A stretch of DNA of 64,000 nt from CAVRQM01 sp963838805 (GTDB taxonomy: Bacteria; Pseudomonadota; Alphaproteobacteria; Acetobacterales; Acetobacteraceae): positions 62,001-126,000 of the forward strand of contig CAWISK010000009.1 in assembly GCA_963838805.1 (NCBI GenBank), read 5' to 3'. This document shows, one piece after another, positions 1 through 10,459 of this stretch (the stretch's first letter is position 1; every line of letters starts with the position of its first letter). The position numbers and the translations under genes were made by a program. The notes beneath the pieces are model-generated. The model saw nothing but the letters and a program-made list of their open reading frames with translations, did no database searches and was not told the DNA's origin.

Positions 1-2016
1 GGTCGCCGTCCCGGTCAGCCTGATCGGCACCTTCGCGCTGCTGCTGACGTTCGGCTTTTCGGCGAACACCGTGACCTTGCTGGCGCTGGTGCTGGCCATC
101 GGCATCGTCGTCGACGACGCGATCGTCGTGGTCGAGAATGTCGAGCGCGTCATGGAGGAGGAGCCGGACCTGCCGCGCCGTGACGCGGTGAAGAAGGCGA
201 TGGCGCAGATCACCGCGCCGATCATCGCCATCACCCTGGTGCTGCTGTCGGTGTTCGTGCCGATCGCCTTCGTCCCCGGCCTGCAAGGCAGCCTGTTCCG
301 GCAATTCTCGGTCACCATCATCGTTGCAATGCTGATCTCGGCGCTGAACGCGCTGACCCTCAGCCCGCGCCTTGTGTGGGGTGGTGCTGCGGCGCAACCA
401 CAAGAAGCAGCGCGGCATCATGGCCGGCGTGCTGCGGGGCATCGACGCGACGCGCAACGGCTACGCCTCGCTCGTACGGCGCCTGGTACGCCGCTCGGTG
501 ATCTCCGTGCTGGTCGTCGCCGTCTGTGCCGTGGGAATCTATGGCATGTCGCGGATCACCCCCACGGGCTTCCTGCCGGACGAGGATCAGGGTGCGTTCT
601 TCGTCGCCGTGCAGTTGCCCGACGGCGCCTCGGTAAACCGCACGCTCGCCACGACGAAGAAGGTGGAGGAGGTGCTGCACGGCATTCCCTCGATCCAGAG
701 CGTGCTGTCGATCGTCGGCTTCTCGCTGCTCGACGGCGGCAACCAGCCCAACAGCGCCTTCCTGGTCGCGCGCATGAAACCGTTCGCCGACCGCGTCGGC
801 GTCGCCAACAGCGTGCAGACGGCGGTTGGCCGCGTGTTCGGCGCCGCCCGATCGATCCGCAGCGCCAATGTCATCGCCTTCAACCTGCCGCCCATCATCG
901 GCCTGTCCACCGGCGGCGGCTTCGAATACCAGTTGCAGGCGGTGAACGGGCAGGATCCGGTGGCCATGCAGGCACCGCTGCTGGCGATGGAGGTCGCGGC
1001 CAACCGCGACAAGCGGCTGTTCCAGGTGTTCTCGACCTTCAGCGCCAGCAATCCTTCGATCTTCCTCGACATCGACCGCGGCAAGGCGCAGGCGCTCGGA
1101 CTGTCCATCAGTGACATCTTCACCACCTTGCAGGCGACGCTGGGCGGCATCTACGTCAACGACTTCAACCTGTACGGCCGTACCTGGCAGGTGCAGATCG
1201 AGGGCGACGCGCCGGATCGCTCGGACGTGCGCGACATCTTCAAGATCTATATCCGCAACCGGATGGGGACGATGGTGCCCCTGCGCCTCGATCGCCGATA
1301 TCCGCATCGTGCTGGGGCCGCAGGTCATCACCCGCTACAACAACTATCGCGCGATCGACATTCGCGGCGCCCCCGCGCCAGGCGTGTCCTCCGGTGCAGC
1401 GCTGGACGCGATGGAGCAGATCTCGGCCAAGACGCTGCCCTCCGGCTACTCCTATGAGTGGACCGGGACCGCCTATCAGGAGCGCGCGGCCGGCGGCAAC
1501 ACCGGCGCCATTCTCGGCCTTGCCGTGCTGTTCGCCTATCTGTTCCTGGTGGCGCTGTACGAAAGCTGGGTGATCCCCGTTCCGGTGCTGCTGTCGGTCA
1601 CGGCTGGCGTGCTGGGTGCGTTCATCGGCCTGCGTGTGTTCGCGTTGCCGCTCGACCTTTACGGGCAGATCGGCCTGGTCGTGCTGATCGCGCTGGCGGC
1701 CAAGAATGGCATCCTGATCGTCGAGTTCGCCAAGGACCGGCGCGAGGAAGGCATGCCGATCCGCCAGGCCGCCGAGCTGGGTGCGCGCACCCGGTTCCGC
1801 GCCGTGATGATGACCTCGGTCGCCTTCGTGCTCGGCCTGGTGCCGCTCGTCACCGCCACGGGTGCCGCCAAGCTGAGCCGCCGCGCGGTCGGCACGCCGG
1901 TCTTCGCCGGCATGATCGCGGCCAGTGCCGTGGGCATCTTCCTAATTCCGATGCTGTACGTTGCCTTCCAGACCATGCGCGAGCGCGTGAAGGCGCGCTT
2001 CGGCGATCATCACTGA
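1..2016 (+). CDS. RND-family multidrug efflux permease, 3' part (frameshifted)
   Basis: Inner-membrane proton-driven efflux pump of the AcrB/MexB (HAE1) type. The 5' end lies outside the window. The visible part starts in TM helices 3-4 and carries the paired aspartates GIVVDDAIVVVENV (nt 101-142) of the proton relay. The second periplasmic half (GFLPDEDQG) and the last TM bundle (AAKNGILIVEFAKD) follow. The reading frame changes twice, near 368 and 1286. Removing one base at each point restores LNALTLSPAL and PLRSIADIRIVLG, so these look like sequencing insertions. The partner membrane-fusion protein would lie upstream of the window. The substrate cannot be predicted. Confidence 0.9.
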
Positions 2017-2052
2017 CCGGCATCCCTGTCGCCGTCCCGAGAGGAGTCCACA

Positions 2053-4382
2053 ATGACCAAGTTCGGCCTCGCCCAGAATGTCCGCCGCGTCGAGGATCCT
2101 CGCCTGCTCAAGGGCCAGGGGCGCTACACCGACGATTTCGCCCCGCCCGGAACGCTGGCCGGCATCGTCCTGCGCAGCCCCCACGCGGCGGCGCGCATCG
2201 CCGCGGTCGATACCCAGGCGGCGCGGGCGACCCCCGGCGTGCACGCTGTCTATACCAGCACCGATCTCGCCGCCGACGGCATCAACGGACTGCCGTGCGT
2301 GGTCGATCTCAAGAACCGCGACGGCTCCGATCAGGCGAAGCCGCCGCATCCGGTGCTGGCGCAGGGGCGGGTACGCCATGTCGGCGATCCGGTCGCCTTC
2401 ATCGTGGCCGACACCGTGCAGGCGGCGCGGGACGCGGCCGAGCTGATCGATATCCGCTATGAGACGCTGCCCTCCGTCACCGACCTGGCCACGGCACTCG
2501 ATGCCGGCGTGGCGCAGGTTTACGATGACGTGCCGGGCAACCGCGTGTTCGACTGGGAGATCGGCGACCGTACCGCGACCGAGGCGGAGTTCGCCCGTGC
2601 CGCGCACGTGACGAGCCTGACCGTCGTCAACAACCGCGTCGTCGCCTCGCCGATGGAGGCGCGCGCCGCGCTCGCGCAATACGACCAAAGCTCCGGGCGC
2701 TGGACCCTGCACACCAACTCGCAGGGCGGCTGGATGATCAAGAACCTGATCGGCCCGCTGGTGTTCGGCGTGAAGGAGGATCGGTTCCGCGTCATCACGC
2801 CGGATGTGGGGGGCGGCTTCGGCATGAAGCTGTTCCTGTATGCCGAGCACGTGCTGACCTGCTACGCCGCGCGCAAGCTGGGGCGGCCGGTGAAATGGGC
2901 GTCCGAGCGCTCCGAGGCGTTCCTGGCCGACACGCATGGCCGCGACAACATCACGCTGGGCGAGCTGGCGATCGACGCCGACGGCCGCTTCCTCGCGCTG
3001 CGCACGCGCAACGTCGCCAATATGGGCGCCTACCTGTCGAATTACGGCCCGTATATCCCGACAGCCGCGGGAACCGGCGTGCTGGCCGGCGTCTATGGCT
3101 TCAAGGCGGTCTATGCGAACGTGATCGGCGTCGTTCACCAACACCGTGCCGGTCGATGCCTATCGCGGCGCGGGGCGGCCGGAGAGCAACTATCTGGTCG
3201 AGCGCCTGGTCGATGCGGCGGCGCGCGAGCTCGGCGTGGACCGCGCCGAATTGCGCCGGCGCAACATGGTGACACCCGAGGCGATGCCGCACACGACGCC
3301 GGTCGGCAAGATCTATGACAGCGGCGATTTCCGCGTCGTGCTCGACCATGCGCTGAGCACGATGGACTGGGCCGGGTTCGAGCAGCGCCGCGCGGCGGCT
3401 GCGCGCGCGCGGCAAGCGGCGTGGCATCGGCATGGCGTACTACCTGGAGGCGACCGGCGGCGATCCGACCGAGCGTGCCGAGATCCGCTTCTCCGAGGGC
3501 GGCTTCGTCGATGTCTATGTCGGCACGCAATCGACCGGGCAGGGGCACGAGACCGCCTATGTCCAGCTCACCGCCGACCGGCTGGGCGTCGATGGCGACC
3601 GCGTGCGCATCCACCAGGGCGATACCGACACGATCCCGGTGGGCGGCGGCACCGGCGGCGCCCGCAGCCTGTATTCCGAGGGCACGGCGATCCTGGCCAC
3701 CGCAGCGACCGTGATCGAGCGCGGCAAGAAGGCGGCCTCGGAGGCGCTGGAGGCGGCTGCCGCCGATATCGTGTTCGAGCAGGGCCGGTTCTCGATCGTC
3801 GGCACCGATCGCGGCATGGACATCGTGACCCTCGCCTTGCAGCAGCGCGCCCGGGCCGACGCGGGTCAGGACGCGACCACGCTGGATGCCGCCGAGATCG
3901 CGGACATTCCGGCGCATACCTTCCCGAACGGCTGCCACATGGCCGAAATCGAGATCGATCCGGAAACCGGGACCGTGCGGGTGGTGCGCTACAGCGTCAC
4001 CGATGACGTGGGCCGCGCGGTCAATCCGCTGATCGTGCGCGGCCAGGTGCATGGCGGCGTCGCCCAGGGCTTCGGCCAGGCGGTGCTGGAGCGGACGGCC
4101 TACGATGCGGAGTCGGGCCAGCTGTTGTCCGGCAGTTTCATGGACTACGCCCTGCCGCGTGCGGACGATCTGCCGGATATCGAGGTGGAGCTGGTCGAGG
4201 TGCCGTGCGCCACCAACCCGCTGGGCGTCAAGGGCGCCGGCGAGGCTGGTGCCGTGGGCAGCCCGCCGGCCGTCATCAACGCGATCGTGGATGCGCTGGC
4301 GCCTGCGGGGGTGACGCATATCGACATGCCGGCAACCCCGGAACGGGTGTGGCGGGCGCTGGAGGGGGCGAGGGCCGCCTAG
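2053..4382 (+). CDS. CoxL/xanthine-dehydrogenase-like molybdopterin large subunit (frameshifted)
   Basis: Molybdenum hydroxylase large subunit (aldehyde oxidase/xanthine dehydrogenase superfamily). Visible motifs are the N-terminal RRVEDPRLLKGQGRYTDD, the molybdopterin loop TPDVGGGFGMK, AYRGAGRPE, VHGGVAQGFGQ and the catalytic-glutamate motif GVKGAGEAG near the C-terminus. AYRGAGRPE is the form seen in type II/aldehyde-type CoxL proteins, not the AYRCSFR of true CO dehydrogenase. An AGGAG ribosome site precedes the ATG. Frame changes near 3133 and 3410 each fit one extra base. No FAD-binding medium subunit or [2Fe-2S] small subunit is adjacent: upstream is the RND pump and downstream a repeat. 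It must pair with subunits encoded elsewhere, or act differently. Confidence 0.85.
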
Positions 4383-4423
4383 GAACCCCTCTCGTGGATG
4401 CTTGCTTCATAGTGTCCGACGCC

Positions 4424-4523
4424 GTCACTGCGAGGAGCAACGCGACGAAACGGTCCAGGCCCGCCGCAACGGTGCTGCGGGGCTGGATCGCCACGCCGGC
4501 GAAGCGCCCGGCTCGCGATGACG
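4424..4523. repeat. Dispersed intergenic inverted repeat
   Basis: A roughly 100-bp imperfect inverted repeat lies in the gap between two convergent genes. It starts GTCACTGCGAGGAGC and ends GGCTCGCGATGACGG, with the inner arms GGTCCAG and CTGGATC. The end sequences resemble the CGTCATTGCGAGGAGC...GCTCGCAATGACG elements scattered in many alphaproteobacterial genomes (recalled, not searched). It could fold into a long hairpin that serves as a 3' end for either flanking transcript. Confidence 0.6.
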
Positions 4524-4594
4524 GTGCGCGCAATGTGCATCAGCTATCCATAGTTCCGGGTACTAGCCAGCTCACTCCCTCGCTGATCGCATGC

Positions 4595-5605
4595 TCACGG
4601 CTGTCCTAGGCCGCCCCCGGCGCCGTAGATGTTCCCGGTCGTGTAGCTCGCGCCGTTATCCGCGAGCTGCACGTAAATGGAGGCAAGTTCCGCCGGCTGC
4701 CCCGCCCGGCCCAGCGGGTATTTGCCGCCGAAATTCTCCAGGTGCTCCATCGTAGCCCCGCCCGAGACCTGGAGCGGCGTCCAGATCGGTCCGGGTGCAA
4801 CGCCGTTCACTCGGATGCCACGCGGCCCCAGCTGTTTTGCCAGCGACTTCACGTAATTCTGCGTGGCCGCCTTCGTCTGCGCATAGTCGTACAGGTTGGG
4901 CGCCGGGTCGTATGCCTGCTCCGACGTTGTTCCGATGATGACGGAACCCGGTTCGAGATAGGGCAGCGCCGCCTTGATGATCCAGAACGGCGCGTAGATG
5001 TTCGTCTTCATCGTCGCATCGAATGCTTCGGTGGTGAGATCGAGGATCGACTCGCATTGCTGCTGCCGCCCGGCGTTGCACACCACGATGTCCAGGCCGC
5101 CCAGGCCCCGCACCGCGTCCGCGACGAGCTGCTTGCAGAATGCCTCGCTCCTCAGATCGCCCGGAATGGGGATGCCGTTCCGCCCCGCATCCTTGATCAG
5201 GGCGATCACCTGCCGCGCGTCCGGCTCCTCGGTCGGGTAGTAGTTGATCGCCACATCGGCACCCTCGCGGGCAAAGGCGATCGCCGCGGCGCGTCCCATC
5301 CCGGAATCACCGCCGGTGATCAGCGCCTTCCGCCCTGCGAGCCGGCCCGAGCCGCGGTAGGTTTTCTCACCGTGATCGGGCGGTGGCTCCATCTTGCTCG
5401 CGAGGCCCGGCCAGGGCTGCGATTGCCTTTTATAAGGTGGGCGCGGGTATTTGGTGTCCGGGTTCTGCAACGGCTGGGCCGGTGGCGCCGGCGTCGTCTG
5501 CGCTGGGGCACCTTGAGCCAGCGCGGGTGTCGCGGCCGCGGCAAGCGTCAGCCCCGCCGCCCCGACGACATTGCGGCGCGACAGCGTGGGTTCGCCCTTG
5601 TCCAT
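4595..5605 (-). CDS. Tat-exported short-chain dehydrogenase/reductase
   Basis: NAD(P)-dependent SDR of the glucose/ribitol-dehydrogenase-like group. It has the Rossmann motif TGGDSGMG (about residues 97-104), NAG (177-179) and the catalytic S228/Y241/K245 set (YAQTK). The N-terminus has SRRNVVGAAG followed by a hydrophobic stretch and an ALAQ cleavage site, a twin-arginine signal, so the folded enzyme probably reaches the periplasm. A proline-rich linker (residues 35-70) separates signal and enzyme. The start at 5605 is chosen because AGGGAG lies 8 nt upstream; the in-frame ATG at 5611 sits directly on that site. The substrate is unknown. No operon partner is evident. Confidence 0.85.
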   Translation of the reverse strand: MDKGEPTLSRRNVVGAAGLTLAAAATPALAQGAPAQTTPAPPAQPLQNPDTKYPRPPYKRQSQPWPGLASKMEPPPDHGEKTYRGSGRLAGRKALITGGDSGMGRAAAIAFAREGADVAINYYPTEEPDARQVIALIKDAGRNGIPIPGDLRSEAFCKQLVADAVRGLGGLDIVVCNAGRQQQCESILDLTTEAFDATMKTNIYAPFWIIKAALPYLEPGSVIIGTTSEQAYDPAPNLYDYAQTKAATQNYVKSLAKQLGPRGIRVNGVAPGPIWTPLQVSGGATMEHLENFGGKYPLGRAGQPAELASIYVQLADNGASYTTGNIYGAGGGLGQP

Positions 5606-5784
5606 CGTCATCTCCCTGGTGTCCGCGCGCAAACGTGGGCCCGGCCTGCGTGTTGCGGGCCGGTCAGCACGTCTTGGCGAGCGGTGCCGGCGGATGCGGG
5701 GACGCCCGGATGCAGTCTCGGCGCCGCGCCCACCCGGCGCTGCGCGCCACCCTCCCCCGGCGGGCGGGAACGAGCCGGGCGCGG

Positions 5785-6817
5785 CTATTTCGCCAACCAG
5801 GCCTCGTACAGCTTGTCGAGCTTCGGTCCGTTGTCGTGCCAGAACGCCTCGTCGATCATCAGGCCCGCGCTCAGATTGGCGGGGGCGCTCGGCGAGGCTG
5901 CCAGCACCGGCGGCGGCAGGCCGTCATTGGCGCCGGTGGCCGCTGCCGCCATAGCCACCCAGGGCAGGCAGCAGGCGCTGGTTCTTCGGATCGGCGGCGA
6001 AGGCGAGGAATTTGGTCGCGAGTGCCGCATCCGGGGTGGCGGCCAGGATCGCCCAGCTCTCGACGCTGCTCAGGCTGCCCGCCCATTGCACCGCGAAGGC
6101 GGGATAGGCGGTGGGCACGCCCTCGCCGCGCTCGGCGGCAATGATGCCCGCCGCCGGCGCGCTGGTCATCAGCACCTCGCCGCTCTCCAGCAGGCGCGGC
6201 GCTTCGGCCTCCGTGTTCCACCAGACCAGATACGGCTTCAATTGGTCGAGCCGGCGGAAGGCGCGCTGCACGCCGGCATCGGTGCGAAGCGTGGAGTACA
6301 CGTCGCCGGGCGCGACGCCGTCGGCCAGCAGCGCCAGTTCCAGGTTCCCCCGCGCGCCGCGCCGCAGGCCGCGCTTGCCGGGCACCTTGGCCACATCCCA
6401 GAACTCCGCCCAGGTTGGGGCGCCGGGAAACTTGTCGCGATTCCAGGCCAGCACCAGGCTTTGCAGGACGGCACCCTCGCCGCAATCGGTGGCCGAGCCG
6501 GGCAGTTGCCGGTCGCGGCCGCCCAAGGCGCCCCAGTCCAGCTTCTTCAGGCTGCCATCCTTGCACCCCGCGGTGAGGGCCTGTGCGTCGAGCACCGCGA
6601 TATCCGCATGCGCGGCCCGGGCCGCGGCGATGCTGCCATCCGTCGTGATGACGTGGACGGTGTTGCCCGTGGCATGGCTGAACGGTGCAGCGAAGGCGTC
6701 GGCGAGGACGTGCGTGAGCGGCCCCTGCCGGATGGCGATCGAAACCTCGCCGGCCACGGCGGCACGGGCGCACAGGGCAATGGCCAGCCCCACGACGAAT
6801 GCGGAACGCAGGGTCAT
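5785..6817 (-). CDS. ABC transporter substrate-binding protein, PotD-like (frameshifted)
   Basis: Periplasmic binding protein of the spermidine/putrescine-type extracellular solute-binding family. A Sec signal peptide (MTLRSAFVVGLAIALCARAA) ends at AVAGE. The C-terminus (IDEAFWHDNGPKLDKLYEAW) is typical of PotD-like proteins. The frame changes near 5953; one extra base explains it and restores the C-terminus. It lies downstream of, and in the same direction as, the ATP-binding protein 6906-7977 with 88 nt between, so the two probably form an operon. No permease gene is present on either side. Ligand identity (polyamine or other) cannot be read from the sequence. Confidence 0.75.
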
Positions 6818-6905
6818 GTCGCGGCTGGTCCTGGACCTGGGAGGACGGCGGGAGGCGGCACGCGGCACGGTAACGGCGGATAGACGCAGCGGCAACGGGT
6901 CGTGT

Positions 6906-7977
6906 TCACGAATCCCCCGCCGCCGCCCGAAAGGCGATCGCGTGATGGGGTTGCCAGGCGAGGGAAACCATCTGCCCGACGGCAATGCCACGCAGCGGCG
7001 CCCCTGCCGGGCGGGTGGCGATAAGCGCCAGATCTCCGGCGCGCAGGCCAAGTCGCAGATGGTCGCCGTGGAACGTGAGCCAGTCGACCACGGCGGCGAG
7101 AGAGCCTTCGCCCATCTGCTCGGGCGGCAGCGCCGCGACAGCCAATCGTTCGGGGCGCACGCAGACGAGGCATCTTGCCCCCGCTCCCACGCCCGACGGA
7201 CGGGCCTCGATCGTGTCGCCCGAGGCGAGCCGCACGATTACGCCATCTTCAGTCTCCTCCTGCACCGATCCAGGCAGCCAGTTGACCGGCCCGGTCAGGG
7301 ACGCGACCACTGCATCCGCCGGGTTGTCGTATACGGCTTGCGGCGCGCCCTCCTGCCGCACGGCGCCATCCACGATCACGCACAGGCGGTCGCCCAACGC
7401 GAGCGCCTGCCGCGGGTCGCCGGTGGCGTACAGCACGCCCAGGCCAGCCGCGCGCGCGGTGCGGATCAACGCGAACAGCGCCTCGCATTCGCGCCAGTCG
7501 AGCCCGCTTGCGGGCTCGTCGAGCAGCAGGGCGGCGGGCATCGCCGCCAGCGCGCGCGCCACCGCCAGGCGCGCACGCTGCCCGAGGGACAGCGCCGCGG
7601 GATAGAGGTGGGCCGCGGCGGCAAGCCCGGCTGCCTGCAGCAGCGATTGCGGCTGCACACCGGACCGGGCCACCCACGCGATCGCCGATTCGGCGGTCAT
7701 ACGCTCGAACAGGCCGAACCCATGCTCCACCAGCGCCACGCGGCGTTGGCGCGGGGCCGATGCGTGCGGCGTCTCGCCCCGCCAGCAGGACCTGCCCGGC
7801 GGTGGGCTGGATGAAGCCCGCCATAACCCGCAGCAGCGTGGTCTTGCCCGCGCCGGCGGCGCCCAGCAGCGTCACGATGTCGCCCGGGCGCAGCGCCAGC
7901 GAGACATCGCGCAGCCCGGTTCGTCCGTCCTGTTGCGCGTGGACGCGTGACAGCGCCACGCTGGCCGGCTGGACCAT
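6906..7977 (-). CDS. ABC transporter ATP-binding protein, PotA/FbpC-like (frameshifted)
   Basis: ATPase subunit of an importer. It has Walker A GAAGAGKT (residues 39-46), a variant signature LSLGQ in place of LSGGQ, Walker B LLLDEPASGLD, and a C-terminal TOBE-like domain (about the last 100 residues). A GGAGGT ribosome site precedes the ATG. The frame changes near 7755; removing one base gives RIAPRQRRVALVEHG, a normal D-loop/Q-loop region. It is followed by the PotD-like binding protein, but no permease is encoded nearby. It may energise a transporter encoded elsewhere. Confidence 0.8.
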
Positions 7978-8071
7978 GCTACAAACCTCCCGCCCCGGCC
8001 GGCGATGCTGGGCAACCGCCGATCGAGCATTTGCGTTGCACGCCCGATCCTATGCAACACGGGAGTTTCCG

Positions 8072-8341
8072 ATGGCCACCTCCAGCCGCCTGCGCGATGT
8101 CCCGGCCGACGCCAACGAGCAGATCCGCGAGCTGCGCAGCCAGGTCGATGAACTGATGCGCAACCGAATCGCGCCGGCCGTGTCCGACGTGGCCGGCCGT
8201 GCGCAGGACTACGCCCGTCACGCCAGCGACTTCTCGCGCGAGCAGGCGGAGGCTTTCTCGAGCCAGGTACGTGAGATGCCGATCGCCTCGGTGCTGATCG
8301 CGGCGGCGGCGGGGTATCTTCTCGGCCGCCTCGCGCGCTGA
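8072..8341 (+). CDS. DUF883/ElaB-YqjD-like membrane-anchored protein
   Basis: An 89-residue protein with a long charged amphipathic helix (residues 12-65, heptad-like) and one C-terminal TM segment (PIASVLIAAAAGYLLGRL). This is the layout of the ElaB/YqjD/DUF883 family. Family members in enterobacteria bind stationary-phase ribosomes and anchor them to the inner membrane; whether this one does is not known. GGGAG lies 8 nt before the ATG. Its TGA overlaps the ATG of the next gene by one base (TGATG), so the two are probably translated together. Confidence 0.8.
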   Translation: MATSSRLRDVPADANEQIRELRSQVDELMRNRIAPAVSDVAGRAQDYARHASDFSREQAEAFSSQVREMPIASVLIAAAAGYLLGRLAR

Positions 8342-8754
8342 TGCGCCTCGTCCGTCTCGGCAGGATCGCGGCGCAGGCGGAGCTGTTGCGCCTGCGCCGG
8401 CTGGCGCGCCGTCAGATCAGGCGCGGTATCTATGGGGCGATCGCCGGCATTTTTGCGCTCGGCCTGCTGGCATGGCTGCACATCGCGCTGGCGCTTTGGC
8501 TCGCCTCCCTGATGGCCCCCGTCTGGGCCGCGCTGATCGTCGCCGGGGTGGACCTGGTGATCGCCGGGGCCTTCGGTGCCGTGGCTGCGTCCAACACTCC
8601 GGACCGCATCGAGCGCGAGGCGCTGGTGGTGCGCGACGAGGCGCGGGCGCAGATGGCGGAGGCGGCGGTGATGAGCGTCGTCGTGGCGCCGGTGCTGCGC
8701 CGGTCCGGTCTCAATCTGCTGGCCCGCCTGATCGGCCGGCGCAGGCAACGCTGA
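8341..8754 (+). CDS. Phage-holin-superfamily-like membrane protein
   Basis: A 137-residue protein with a basic N-terminal helix, two adjacent TM segments (about residues 30-50 and 53-83) and a charged C-terminal tail. This is the pattern of the holin-superfamily III/DUF1469-type proteins that often follow a DUF883 gene. It overlaps the preceding gene by one base, so the pair is likely one operon and may act together at the membrane. No enzymatic motif is visible. The name reflects topology only; a lysis role is not implied. Confidence 0.65.
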   Translation: MRLVRLGRIAAQAELLRLRRLARRQIRRGIYGAIAGIFALGLLAWLHIALALWLASLMAPVWAALIVAGVDLVIAGAFGAVAASNTPDRIEREALVVRDEARAQMAEAAVMSVVVAPVLRRSGLNLLARLIGRRRQR

Positions 8755-8793
8755 CGCGCAGATGGCTGCGGTCGCGGCTCCCACGCGCCTCTT

Positions 8794-9720
8794 TCACGGG
8801 TCCGACCGCTCGTCCGGCGCGAATGGCCCAGCATGCGGCTCCGGCTCGCCGCGACTGGCCTCGGCCGCGGCGCGGAGGCGTCGGAAGCTGCGCGCGCTGA
8901 ACGGCAGCATGCCAATATAGATCAGCCCGGCGGCTGCCATCGCCGCCCAGGGATCGGCCACCAGCAAGGCCGCAAACAGGCCGGTGCCGACCAGCAGCGG
9001 CAGCACGTACGTCGCGGGAACCTTGAAGTTCTTGAAATTCCAGACCGGCAACGTCGAGACCAGCAGGAACGCCGTGCCGATCAGCACGAGTGCCGATACC
9101 AGCGGCGAGGCCGCGACCTCCTCCAGGCGCACCCAGCCCATCGAGCGCGCCTCAAGCCCTACGAACAACGGAAACAACGCCAGGCCGGCACCGGCCGGCG
9201 CCGGAACCCCGGTGAAGAAATTATAGGCATAGGCGGGGTGTGCCGCCGAGCCGGCTACGGCCTCGATCGAGGCGTTGAACCGGGCGAGGCGCAGCGCCAT
9301 GCAGACGGCGAATAACAGGCATGGCATGAAGCCGTAGCCTCGCATGGCCTGCAACGACCACAGATACAGCACGAAGGCCGGCGCCACGCCGAAGCACAGG
9401 AAGTCGGCGAGGCTGTCGAACTCGGCGCCGAACCGGGACGTGACCTTCAGCAGCCGCGCGAGGCGTCCGTCCAGGCCGTCGATGCAGCCGGCGACCGCGA
9501 TCGCCGCGGCGGCGGCGCCGAACCGCGCCTCGAGCGCGAAGCGCATCGCGGTGAGTCCGGCGCACAATCCCAGCATCGTCAGCAGATTCGGGATGATGCG
9601 GTTGAACGACAGTCCTCGGAAGCGTGGCCGCTCCGGCGGACGGAGCCGCCGCCGCAGCCGGCGCATCTGCGCCTCGGCCACCAGCACGCGGCGGGGCGGC
9701 TGCGGGCGCGGCGCCATCAT
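8794..9720 (-). CDS. pssA: CDP-diacylglycerol--serine O-phosphatidyltransferase
   Basis: Makes phosphatidylserine from CDP-diacylglycerol and L-serine at the inner membrane. The CDP-alcohol phosphotransferase motif D-x2-DG-x2-AR-x8-G-x3-D-x3-D is complete (DGLDGRLAR...GAEFDSLAD, about residues 73-98). Several TM helices follow. The start at 9720 (MMAPRP) overlaps the psd stop in an ATGA junction, so the two enzymes of phosphatidylethanolamine synthesis are translationally coupled. The protein is 308 residues. The following eighth gene pair is convergent. Confidence 0.93.
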   Translation of the reverse strand: MMAPRPQPPRRVLVAEAQMRRLRRRLRPPERPRFRGLSFNRIIPNLLTMLGLCAGLTAMRFALEARFGAAAAAIAVAGCIDGLDGRLARLLKVTSRFGAEFDSLADFLCFGVAPAFVLYLWSLQAMRGYGFMPCLLFAVCMALRLARFNASIEAVAGSAAHPAYAYNFFTGVPAPAGAGLALFPLFVGLEARSMGWVRLEEVAASPLVSALVLIGTAFLLVSTLPVWNFKNFKVPATYVLPLLVGTGLFAALLVADPWAAMAAAGLIYIGMLPFSARSFRRLRAAAEASRGEPEPHAGPFAPDERSDP

Positions 9721-10418
9721 GCGGGCGCTACCAGGGCCGGCGCCGTGTCGGCCAGCAGGTCGGCGATCACGGTCTCGCCGCCGATCATCGTCTGTCCCAC
9801 CTCGACCAGGGCACTCACCCCCGGCGGGAGATAGAGATCGGTGCGGCTGCCGAAGCGGATCAGGCCCAGATGCTCGCCGGCGCGCACCGACTGGCCCTCG
9901 CGGACATGGCACAGGATGCGCCGCGCGATCAGCCCCGCGATCTGCACCACGGCCAGGTCGCGCCCATCCGGCAGGCGGATCGCCAGCGCGTTGCGTTCAT
10001 TGGCGTCGGACGCCTTGTCCAGGCTGGCATTGACGAAGCGCCCGTGCCGATAGGCGATGCGGGTCACGGCGCCGTCGGCGGGGACGCGGTTGACGTGGAC
10101 GTCGAGCACGGACAGGAAGATCGCCACCCGCTGCCGGGCAGCAGCCCCAAGCCCGAGTTCGGGAGGCGGCGAGGCGGGTCCGACCGAGACGACGTGGCCA
10201 TCGGCGGGCGCCAGCACCAGCCCGGGGCGGGCTGGCGGCACGCGCACCGGATCGCGAAAGAAGGCCAGGCAGGCCACCGCGAACAGCAGGCCGATCCACA
10301 GCAGCCAGCCGGACACGAACACGCCGACCAGCGCCACCGCGATGCCGCCGGCGATGAACGGCCAGCCGGCACGATGGGGCGCGGCCAGGACCAGGCGAAG
10401 GGAGCGGGCGGGCGACAT
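9717..10418 (-). CDS. psd: Phosphatidylserine decarboxylase proenzyme
   Basis: Pyruvoyl-dependent decarboxylase that converts phosphatidylserine to phosphatidylethanolamine. It is the short (archaeal-type) form, 233 residues, with two N-terminal TM segments (about 15-36 and 38-54). The self-cleavage site is the Gly190-Ser191 bond in IRFGSRTDLY. Other family motifs are PADGHV (71-76) and LDVHVNRVP. The start MSPARS at 10418 is preferred over upstream codons because the preceding residues are not conserved-looking and the divergent gene begins nearby. It overlaps pssA by four bases. Confidence 0.92.
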   Translation of the reverse strand: MSPARSLRLVLAAPHRAGWPFIAGGIAVALVGVFVSGWLLWIGLLFAVACLAFFRDPVRVPPARPGLVLAPADGHVVSVGPASPPPELGLGAAARQRVAIFLSVLDVHVNRVPADGAVTRIAYRHGRFVNASLDKASDANERNALAIRLPDGRDLAVVQIAGLIARRILCHVREGQSVRAGEHLGLIRFGSRTDLYLPPGVSALVEVGQTMIGGETVIADLLADTAPALVAPA

Positions 10419-10459
10419 GAAAGGCGATGGAGGACCACAGCAGGAGTGGCGGTTTATGG

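Noticed and set aside
4742..6883. A 713-codon open frame on the plus strand opposite the SDR and PotD-like genes
   Set aside because: GC-rich coding strands leave long stop-free frames opposite them. The translation is Arg/Gly/His-rich with no family motif, while the minus strand carries clear SDR and binding-protein motifs.
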